Part shown: positions 43,608 through 50,365 of the stretch, one piece after another
Position numbering within the stretch: the first letter of the stretch is position 1
Layout: every line of letters starts with the position of its first letter
Assembly (NCBI RefSeq): GCF_014843845.1
Contig: NZ_JHQS01000061.1
Span: 308,501-372,500 of the forward strand
Source: Mesorhizobium amorphae
GTDB taxonomy: Bacteria; Pseudomonadota; Alphaproteobacteria; Rhizobiales; Rhizobiaceae
Length of the DNA stretch: 64,000 nt
Reading direction: 5' to 3'
Notes under the pieces: model-generated
The model's input: the letters and a program-made list of their open reading frames with translations, nothing else
What the model was told of the DNA's origin: nothing
The model's database searches: none
Position numbers and translations under genes: made by a program

Positions 43608-44408
43608 GTGGCCGATCCGATGTCGAAGATCAAGACCGTTGCGATCAAGAGCGCTGCGCTAAAGGCCCTGGCCTTGCCGGCGCGCATCCTGTTTCCGCCG
43701 GTCTGCGCCGGCTGCCGCCGCCATGTCTCGCAGCCCGGCGTGCTGTGCGGCGCCTGCTGGCCCAAGCTCAGGCTGCTGGAACGACCGTGGTGCGCCGTCA
43801 TGGGCACGCCGTTCACCCATGACATGGGTGAAGGGTTCCTTTCCGCCGAGGCGATCGCCGATCCGCCGCCTTTCGATCGTGCCCGGGCGGCTGTCGTCTA
43901 TTCGGGTGTCGCCCGCCAGATGGTGCAGGGGTTGAAATACCAGGACCGCACCGACCTGGCGCCGTGGATGGCGCGCTGGATGCTGCGCGCCGGCGCCGAA
44001 CTGATCGCCGAGGCCGACGTGGTGGTGCCGGTGCCGTTGCATTGGCGGCGCTTCTTCCGGCGGCAATTCAACCAGTCGGCGGAACTGGCAAGGGCCGTCG
44101 CGCATCTCAGCGGCCTGCCGTTCTCACCCTCCGCGATCCGGCGCGTGAAACTCACCCGTCAGCAGGTCGGGCTGGAACGGCAGGAGCGCGAGGAGAATGT
44201 GCGTGCGGCCTTCCGCGTGCCCACAGAGGCGCAAATCGAGATCGCCGGCCGCCGGGTGCTGCTGATCGACGATGTCTACACCACCGGCGCCACGGTTCGC
44301 GCGGTGGCCAAGGCGCTGAAGCGGGGCGGTGCCGGAGCGGTCGACGTGCTGACCTTTGCGCGTGTGCTGCCGGGGGACTTTCGGGCCGACGAGTCCGCGA
44401 CTATATAG
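43608..44408 (+). CDS. comF: ComF-family phosphoribosyltransferase-like protein
   Basis: 266 residues from GTG 43608 (GGCGGAG ten bases upstream); an ATG at 43620 is the alternative. N-terminal zinc-finger cysteines (PPVCAGCRRHV, LCGACWPKL) and a C-terminal PRTase loop RRVLLIDDVYTTGATV are the two marks of ComF/GntX. In Gram-positive species it takes part in DNA uptake; in alphaproteobacteria the role is unknown. It leads a group with grxC and a Nit-type amidase. Confidence 0.92.
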   Translation: MADPMSKIKTVAIKSAALKALALPARILFPPVCAGCRRHVSQPGVLCGACWPKLRLLERPWCAVMGTPFTHDMGEGFLSAEAIADPPPFDRARAAVVYSGVARQMVQGLKYQDRTDLAPWMARWMLRAGAELIAEADVVVPVPLHWRRFFRRQFNQSAELARAVAHLSGLPFSPSAIRRVKLTRQQVGLERQEREENVRAAFRVPTEAQIEIAGRRVLLIDDVYTTGATVRAVAKALKRGGAGAVDVLTFARVLPGDFRADESATI

Positions 44409-44427
44409 ATTGGAATTGTTGTTTTTG

Positions 44428-44474
44428 TGCATGCCGTTGTCCCAGAAGCGCTGCGCGCTTCAGGGTGACATGCA
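44428..44474. repeat. Imperfect palindromic element R6
   Basis: TGCATG...GACATGCA outer arms with an inner perfect GAAGCG-CTGCG-CGCTTC hairpin, between comF and grxC. Only one copy in the window. Confidence 0.6.
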
Positions 44475-44493
44475 TAGGCAGGATTTCTGACCG

Positions 44494-44763
44494 ATGGTCG
44501 ATGTGACGATCTATACGCGCATGATGTGCGGCTATTGCACGGCGGCCAAGCGGCTGCTCGAGCGCAAGGGCGTTGCCTACAAGGAGCACGATGCCTCCTT
44601 CTCGCCGGAACTGCGCCAGGAAATGATTTCCCGGGCGCGTGGCCGATCAACCTTTCCGCAGATTTTCATCGGCGATACGCATGTCGGCGGGTCCGACGAC
44701 CTCCACGAGCTGGAGGCGGAGGGCCGTCTGGACAGGCTGCTTGCCAACGGCTCGACCACATAA
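44494..44763 (+). CDS. grxC: Glutaredoxin 3
   Basis: 89 residues, dithiol glutaredoxin with active site C12-G-Y-C15 and the GSH-binding TFPQIFIGDTHVGGSDDL segment. It reduces protein and glutathione mixed disulfides. It is followed after ten bases by a Nit-type amidase that may repair glutathione. Confidence 0.95.
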   Translation: MVDVTIYTRMMCGYCTAAKRLLERKGVAYKEHDASFSPELRQEMISRARGRSTFPQIFIGDTHVGGSDDLHELEAEGRLDRLLANGSTT

Positions 44764-44773
44764 GGACATGACC

Positions 44774-45640
44774 ATGGGTGCTTTCAAGGCAGCGGCGATC
44801 CAGATGCGTTCAGGCGAGAGCCCGGAGCGCAACGCGGTCGATCTGGAGCGGCTGGTGCGCGAGGCGGCAGGCCAGGGTGCGACCTACATCCAGACCCCGG
44901 AAATGACCGGTGCGCTGATCCGCGACAAGGAGGCGCGTTCCGCTTCCTTCACCTCCGAGGACAAGGACATCATCGTCTCGACCTCGCGCAAGCTGGCGAA
45001 GGAATTGGGCATCTTCCTGCATATAGGCTCGACCGCCATCCTTCGCGCCGACGGCAAGCTCGCCAACCGGGCGCTGCTGTTCGGACCGGATGGCGCCACG
45101 CTTGCCACCTACGACAAGATCCACATGTTTGATGTCGACCTCGACAATGGCGAGAGCTGGCGCGAATCCGCCGCTTACGAGCCCGGTACCGAGGCGGTCG
45201 TCACCGACATCGATGGCGCCAGGCTGGGCTTTGCCGTCTGCTATGATTTGCGCTTTCCGCAGCTTTTCCGTGCCGAGGCGCTGGCCGGCGCTGACCTGTT
45301 GAGCGTGCCCGCCGCCTTCACCCGCCAGACCGGGGAGGCGCACTGGCATGTCCTGCTCAGGGCTCGCGCCATCGAGAACGGCGCCTATGTCGTCGCCGCG
45401 GCGCAAGGCGGATTGCACGAGGACGGCCGCGAAACTTATGGCCATTCGCTGATCGTCGATCCGTGGGGCCGCATCATCGCCGAAGCCGCGCATGACGAGC
45501 CGGCTGTGATCGTCGCCGAGATCGATCCGGCGCAATCGCTTGCCGCACGCAGGAAGATCCCCAATCTGAAAAACGCGCGGGATTTTGTCGTCAACGCCGG
45601 CTCGGGCGAGGCGCCGCGTCTCAGGGGTGCGGCTTCTTGA
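44774..45640 (+). CDS. Carbon-nitrogen hydrolase, probable deaminated glutathione amidase (Nit1-like)
   Basis: 288 residues. The nitrilase triad is present: Glu in TPEMTGAL, Lys in YDKIHMFD, Cys in AVCYDLRFP. IHMFDVD is typical of the Nit1/Nit2 branch. Nit1 breaks down deaminated glutathione, a toxic by-product of transaminases; the neighbour grxC supports that reading. Start 44774 is favoured by AAGGA seven bases upstream; ATG 44768 is possible. Confidence 0.85.
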   Translation: MGAFKAAAIQMRSGESPERNAVDLERLVREAAGQGATYIQTPEMTGALIRDKEARSASFTSEDKDIIVSTSRKLAKELGIFLHIGSTAILRADGKLANRALLFGPDGATLATYDKIHMFDVDLDNGESWRESAAYEPGTEAVVTDIDGARLGFAVCYDLRFPQLFRAEALAGADLLSVPAAFTRQTGEAHWHVLLRARAIENGAYVVAAAQGGLHEDGRETYGHSLIVDPWGRIIAEAAHDEPAVIVAEIDPAQSLAARRKIPNLKNARDFVVNAGSGEAPRLRGAAS

Positions 45641-46062
45641 TCCGATTTTCCCTTATCTGCGAGCACGAACACGAATTCGAGGCGTGGTTTCGCAGCAACG
45701 ACGATTTCGACCGCCAAAAGAAGCGCGGCTTCGTCGATTGCCCGAGCTGCGGCTCACACAAGGTCGAGAAGGCGCTGATGGCGCCGGCGGTGTCGACAGG
45801 GCGCAAGCACGAAAAGATCGCGCTGGCCATGGGCGAGGCGCAGAAGCAGGCGCTGGCGCAGCTGAAGGCGATGGCCGAGAAAGTGCGCGAGAACGCCGAC
45901 TATGTCGGTGACAAGTTCGCCGAGGAAGCGCGCAAGATCCATTTCGGCGAAACCGATCCGCGCGGCATCTATGGCGAGGCGACGGTGGACGAGGCCAGGA
46001 GCCTGGCCGAGGACGGCGTCGAGTTCATGCCGATTCCGAGTTTTCCGGATGATCGCAACTGA
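45637..46062 (+). CDS. DUF1178 family protein
   Basis: 141 residues from TTG 45637, which overlaps the previous stop (TTGA), with AGGGG upstream. N-terminal CEHEHEFEAWF and CPSCGSHKVEKALMAPAV resemble a small zinc-ribbon; the C-terminal half is helical and ends EGVEFMPIPS-type (DGVEFMPIPSFPDD). Conserved in Rhizobiales and Rhodobacterales with no known function. Confidence 0.88.
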   Translation: MIRFSLICEHEHEFEAWFRSNDDFDRQKKRGFVDCPSCGSHKVEKALMAPAVSTGRKHEKIALAMGEAQKQALAQLKAMAEKVRENADYVGDKFAEEARKIHFGETDPRGIYGEATVDEARSLAEDGVEFMPIPSFPDDRN

Positions 46063-46067
46063 GCGTC

Positions 46068-46171
46068 TAGAGCGGTTCAGCTTTTGATAGAATCGCTGCC
46101 CCACTCTAAGTATTTGTTTTTACGCAATTCCGGACGGAAAACCGCTGCGCACTTTTCCTGGAATTGCTCTA
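46068..46171. repeat. Interspersed repeat R2, copy 2 (104 bp)
   Basis: Same length and orientation as copy 1 at 25552-25655; ends read TAGAGC inward on both strands. The right 50 bases are almost identical, the left half diverges. It lies between DUF1178 (stop 5 bases before it) and the MarR gene, whose TAG stop is its last three bases. Confidence 0.92.
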
Positions 46172-46654
46172 GCTCAGGCTCCCAATCAATTTTCCAAGCA
46201 GATGGGCGAGCGTCTCCCGCTCGGGCTCAGTCAGGCCGGCGAGGATTTCGTGCTCATTGGCGACATGTGCGGCGACCGCCTCGTCGATCAAGGCGAGCCC
46301 CTTTTCGGTCAGTTGTACGACAATCCCGCGCCGGTCGTTGGGGTGCGGGCCGCGCAGGATCAATCTGGCCTTTTCCAGCCGATCGAGCCGGTTGGTCATC
46401 GCACCTGACGTGACCATCGTCGCCTCATAAAGTTCGGTCGGCGTCAGCGCGTAAGGCTGGCCGGAACGACGCAACGTCGCCAGCACGTCGAATTCCCCCG
46501 ACTGCAGTCCGAAGCGGGCAAACAGCGGCGCCAGGTGCTCCCGCGCGATCAGCGAGGAGGCTTCGTTCAAACGTCCGAGCACGGCCATCGGCGAGACGTC
46601 CAGATCCGGTCGCTCCCGCGTCCATTGTTCGATCGCCCTTGCGGCGCGGTCCAT
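46169..46654 (-). CDS. MarR-family transcriptional regulator
   Basis: 161 residues. Winged helix visible as FDVLATLRRSGQPYALTPTELYEATMVTSGAMTNRLDRLEKARLI and the wing PHPNDRRGIVVQLTEKG. Divergent from a DMT exporter; two palindromes between them fit MarR binding. The stop TAG comes from repeat R2. Confidence 0.92.
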   Translation of the reverse strand: MDRAARAIEQWTRERPDLDVSPMAVLGRLNEASSLIAREHLAPLFARFGLQSGEFDVLATLRRSGQPYALTPTELYEATMVTSGAMTNRLDRLEKARLILRGPHPNDRRGIVVQLTEKGLALIDEAVAAHVANEHEILAGLTEPERETLAHLLGKLIGSLS

Positions 46655-46670
46655 CTATCTCACCATTAAA

Positions 46671-46688
46671 TATCTTGATGTTAAGAAT
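46671..46688. promoter_or_regulatory. MarR operator-like palindrome 1
   Basis: TATCTTGA-TG-TTAAGAAT, near-perfect dyad of the ATCTTGA/TCAAGAT type known for many MarR regulators. 17 bases upstream of the MarR start. Confidence 0.55.
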
Positions 46689-46696
46689 CTTTGTAT

Positions 46697-46713
46697 TATC
46701 TTATCTCAAGATA
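46697..46713. promoter_or_regulatory. MarR operator-like palindrome 2
   Basis: TATCTTATCTCAAGATA, sharing the TATCTT and AAGATA arms with site 1, with centres about 25 bases apart. Together they cover the promoter region of the exporter gene. Confidence 0.55.
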
Positions 46714-46756
46714 TGATGTGGGCCAAGCGCCGCGAACGGAACGACGGGTTCATCTG

Positions 46757-47671
46757 ATGAAACTTCTCTGGGATTCGGCGCTCGGCCTGCTGGTCGTCAC
46801 CGGCGGCCTGCTCGGCCTGACGCTGCCGTTCGGCAAGCTCGCCACGGCGGCCGGCGTGCCGGCCATGGTCTGGGCCTTCGTCATTTCGCTCGGCGCCGGC
46901 GGCGTGCTCCTCCTGGCCTTGCTGCTGCGTGGGCAGGGGGTGGCGCTGACGCCGCACAGGCTGCGCTATTTCCTCATCACCGCGGCGGTGTCCTATGCCT
47001 TCCCCAACCTGTTGATGTTTTCGGCCATTCCGCATCTCGGCGCCGGCTACACCGGCATCATGTTCACGCTGTCGCCTGTTATCACGCTGGTGTTTTCGAT
47101 CCTGCTCGGTGTCAGGCGACCCAACATGCTTGGCGTCGCCGGCATTGCCGTCGGCTTCGTCGGCGCGGTGATGGTCGCCGTGACGCGCGGCGAGGCTGGC
47201 CAGCCGGCTGAATTTATCTGGGTGGCGGTCGGGCTGCTGATCCCGGTCAGCCTTGCCGCCGGCAACATCTACCGCACCGTCGACTGGCCCGAAGGCACCG
47301 GCCCGATCGAACTCGCCGTCGGCAGCCATCTGGCCTCGGCAACGATGTTGCTTGCCGGGATTCTGGCGCTGTTCGGCGTCACGGCCTTTGCCCCGCTCGG
47401 CGAAGTGTCGCTGGTGGCCGCCGGCCAAATGGCGTCGGCCTCGGCGATGTTTGTCTTCTTCTTCCGGCTGCAAGCGGTCGGCGGCCCGGTCTATCTCAGC
47501 CAGATCGGCTATGTGGCGGCCGCGGTCGGCCTGTTTGCCGGCACGATCTTCCTTGGCGAGCACTACCAACTGCTGACCTGGGCGGGCGCGGTCATCATCA
47601 CCGCCGGCGTCTTCATCACCACCAAGGCGCAGAACCAGACCAGCCCGAAGGCGCAGAGTCAGGCGGCGTGA
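46757..47671 (+). CDS. DMT-superfamily exporter (EamA)
   Basis: 304 residues, ten predicted helices. TLPFGKLATAAGVPAMVWAFVISLGAGG, PNLLMFSAIPHLGAGYTGIMFTLSPVITLVFS are typical of EamA proteins. The ATG at 46757 begins the conserved part. Likely controlled by the divergent MarR protein, which suggests export of a toxic or signalling compound; the substrate is unknown. Convergent with ubiG (6 bases). Confidence 0.87.
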   Translation: MKLLWDSALGLLVVTGGLLGLTLPFGKLATAAGVPAMVWAFVISLGAGGVLLLALLLRGQGVALTPHRLRYFLITAAVSYAFPNLLMFSAIPHLGAGYTGIMFTLSPVITLVFSILLGVRRPNMLGVAGIAVGFVGAVMVAVTRGEAGQPAEFIWVAVGLLIPVSLAAGNIYRTVDWPEGTGPIELAVGSHLASATMLLAGILALFGVTAFAPLGEVSLVAAGQMASASAMFVFFFRLQAVGGPVYLSQIGYVAAAVGLFAGTIFLGEHYQLLTWAGAVIITAGVFITTKAQNQTSPKAQSQAA

Positions 47672-47677
47672 GCCGGT

Positions 47678-48423
47678 TCAGACCGAGCCCTTTTCCGCCA
47701 GCACCATGTAGTTGACGTCCATGTCCTTCGATCGCTGCCAGCGGTCGGCGAGTGGATGGTAGACGACGCCGGTGCGGTCGATGACGCTCATGCCGGCGGC
47801 ACCAAGTGCCTTTTCCAGCTCTTCCGGGCGAACCAGCTTGCCGAACTGGTGGGTGCCGCGCGGCAGCCAGCGCAGCACGTATTCGGCGCCGATGATGGCA
47901 AGGCCGAGCGCCTTCAGCGTTCGGTTGATGGTGGCCACGAACATGATGCCGTCCGGCTTGACCATCTGGCCGCATTTGGCCACGAACAGGTCGATGTCGG
48001 CGACATGCTCGACCACTTCCATGTTGAGGATGACGTCGAATGTCTCGCCGGCGTCGGCCAGATCCTCGGCGGTCGTGGCGCGGTAGTCGACGTTGACGCC
48101 GACCTCGGCCGCATGCAGTTTGGCGACTTCGATGTTGGTGGCGGAAGCATCGGCGCCGACCACTTCGGCGCCGAGCCGCGCCATCGGCTCCCCCAGAAGT
48201 CCGCCCAGCCGATGTCGAGGAAGCGCAGGCCTTCGAAGGGCCTCGCCGCACGCGGGTCGCGGCCGAAGCGCGCCGCCACCTGGTCGCGGATGTAGGAAAG
48301 CCGCACCGGGTTGAATTTGTGCAGCGGACGGAACTTGCCGTTCGGGTTCCACCATTCGGCGGCAAGTGCCGAGAAGCGTTCCACTTCTCCGGCATCGATC
48401 GTCGATCGTCGGGGCTCTGGCAT
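47678..48423 (-). pseudogene. ubiG: ubiG (ubiquinone O-methyltransferase) disrupted by a frameshift
   Basis: Both halves of UbiG are present in different frames. From ATG 48423 (GAGGAGA upstream) frame one reads STIDAGEVERFSALAAEWW, FRPLHKFNPVRLSYIRDQ and FEGLRFLDIG; from about 48205 the homology continues in another frame as LLGEPMARLGAEVVGADAS to the end SKDMDVNYMVLAEKGSV. The junction falls exactly in the SAM loop, where DIGCGGGLLSEP is expected: four bases (a CGGC unit) appear to be missing near 48205/48206. With them the gene would have 249 codons, the normal UbiG size. UbiG does both O-methylations in ubiquinone synthesis. Either a real mutation with a paralogue elsewhere, or a sequencing/assembly error in GC-rich DNA. 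Confidence 0.9.
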
Positions 48424-48507
48424 AGGCGGGTCTCCTCGGACGCTAGGAAGTCGGGTGCCGGGCAAAGAAAGTCAAGGCGGCATTTTTCGCCTGCTGCCAA
48501 CATGACC

Positions 48508-48807
48508 TCACGAGGTCGAGAGCACGACCGCCGCATGGCCCATGTCGACGCTCGCTGGGTCGATTGCTTGCATGGCTTCGCAATCGCCGATCTCAGCCAT
48601 GATCCGTTGGGCTGCCGCATGAGCCTGTGCCAGGCTCTGCCAGCGCACGACATCGAGCCAGCTCTGATCCTCGCGCTCGGCCAGGTGGCGGCTGAGAAAG
48701 CCTGGCTGTTGCGCAAGCCAGTCCGTGACCACGCCGTTGCCGGCGACAAAGCCGGCCCTGGTCCCTGGCTTGAGGCGGAAGCTGACGATTTCCAGGGTCT
48801 CGGTCAT
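48508..48807 (-). CDS. ABM-like dimeric alpha-beta barrel protein
   Basis: 99 residues. EIVSFRLKPGTRAGFVAGNGVVTDWLAQQPGFLSRHLAERED and WLDVVRWQSLAQAHAA fit the ferredoxin-like antibiotic biosynthesis monooxygenase/DUF family. ATG 48807 is preferred because GGAGA lies six bases upstream. A heme-degrading or monooxygenase role cannot be read from the sequence. Confidence 0.75.
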   Translation of the reverse strand: MTETLEIVSFRLKPGTRAGFVAGNGVVTDWLAQQPGFLSRHLAEREDQSWLDVVRWQSLAQAHAAAQRIMAEIGDCEAMQAIDPASVDMGHAAVVLSTS

Positions 48808-49030
48808 CAAATTCTCCACGGTTCGAGGTTCCTGTTTGTCTTATCGCATGGCAGGCCGATGAAAGACTGTCAGGAGGACTGCTATTGCGGCCAAGCCGTT
48901 CTTTCCCCCGTCGCTTGCGAAGCTTTGCTGTTTTGGCTAAGGAGGCCGCGCATTCAGCGGCCGGCATAAGCCGGGCGCTTCTTTCCGCATTCGGCTACAG
49001 GCCGGCTTCAGTCAAAGGCATTTCGCTTCC

Positions 49031-50284
49031 ATGGCGCGCATCGTGATGAAATTCGGCGGAACCTCCGTCGCCGACATCGCCCGCATCCGCAATGTGGCGC
49101 GTCACGTCAAACGCGAGGTCGACGCCGGCCATGAGGTCGCGGTCGTGGTTTCGGCGATGGCCGGCAAGACCAACGAATTGGTCGGCTGGACGCGCGAAGC
49201 CTCGCCGATGCACGACGCGCGCGAATATGACGCTGTCGTCGCTTCCGGCGAACAGGTGACCGCCGGCTTGTTGGCGATCACGCTGCAGAACATGGGCGTG
49301 CATGCCCGTTCCTGGCAGGGCTGGCAGATCCCGATCAAGACCGACAATGCGCATGGCGCGGCGCGTATTTTGGACATCGACGGCGCGTTCCTGGTCAAGC
49401 GCTTCGGCGAGGGCCAGGTGGCGGTGGTCGCCGGTTTCCAGGGCATCGGGCCCGACAACCGCATCGCCACGCTCGGCCGTGGCGGCTCCGACACAAGCGC
49501 CGTCGCCATCGCGGCGGCGGTGAAGGCCGACCGCTGCGACATCTACACCGATGTCGACGGCGTTTACACCACCGATCCGCGCATCGAGCCGAAGGCGCGC
49601 CGGCTGGCCAAGATTTCCTTTGAGGAAATGCTCGAAATGGCCTCGCTCGGCGCCAAGGTGCTGCAGGTGCGCTCGGTCGAGCTTGCCATGGTGCACAGGG
49701 TGCGTACCTTCGTGCGGTCGTCCTTCGACGATCCCGACGCCCCCGGAATGGGGGATTTGCTCAATCCGCCCGGAACGCTTATTTGCGACGAGGAAGAGAT
49801 CGTGGAACAGCAGGTCGTCACCGGAATTGCCTACGCCAAGGACGAGGCGCAGATTTCGCTGCGCCGCGTCGGCGACCGCCCTGGCGTTGCCGCCGGTATC
49901 TTCGGGCCGCTGGCCGAGGCCAACATCAATGTCGACATGATCGTCCAGAACATCTCCGAGGACGGCAAGTTCACCGACATGACCTTCACAGTGCCGTCCG
50001 GCGACGTCGACAAGGCGCTTGCCGTGCTGGAGCGCCTGAAGGCGACGATCGGCTACGACGTCGTGCAGTCGGAAGCCGGCATGTCGAAGGTCTCGGTCAT
50101 CGGCATCGGCATGCGCAGCCATGCCGGCGTCGCGGCCACCGCCTTCAAGGCGCTGGCCGACAAGGCGATCAATATCCGGGCGATCACCACCTCCGAGATC
50201 AAGATTTCGATACTGATCGACGGTCCGTATACCGAACTTGCGGTTCGCACTTTGCATTCCGTCTACGGTCTGGATAAGCAATAG
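49031..50284 (+). CDS. lysC: Aspartate kinase
   Basis: 417 residues. First step of lysine, threonine and methionine synthesis. KFGGTSVAD at the N-terminus, GRGGSDTSAVAIAAA and the substrate loop of the kinase domain are present, followed by two ACT domains (about 270-410) for allosteric feedback control by amino acids. Length and form match monofunctional LysC. Upstream 223 bases contain no riboswitch that I can recognise. Confidence 0.96.
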   Translation: MARIVMKFGGTSVADIARIRNVARHVKREVDAGHEVAVVVSAMAGKTNELVGWTREASPMHDAREYDAVVASGEQVTAGLLAITLQNMGVHARSWQGWQIPIKTDNAHGAARILDIDGAFLVKRFGEGQVAVVAGFQGIGPDNRIATLGRGGSDTSAVAIAAAVKADRCDIYTDVDGVYTTDPRIEPKARRLAKISFEEMLEMASLGAKVLQVRSVELAMVHRVRTFVRSSFDDPDAPGMGDLLNPPGTLICDEEEIVEQQVVTGIAYAKDEAQISLRRVGDRPGVAAGIFGPLAEANINVDMIVQNISEDGKFTDMTFTVPSGDVDKALAVLERLKATIGYDVVQSEAGMSKVSVIGIGMRSHAGVAATAFKALADKAINIRAITTSEIKISILIDGPYTELAVRTLHSVYGLDKQ

Positions 50285-50365
50285 CAAGACTGAATCAGTT
50301 GTTGCGTGAGTGCCGGGCACAGCTGAAACTGCGCCGGCAAGGACTCTATTGGAGAAGAAGCCGCG

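Noticed and set aside
48859..48969. 36-codon Cys-containing frame before lysC, possible leader peptide
   Set aside because: No ribosome site of quality, no run of Lys or Thr codons and no attenuator hairpin pair after it.
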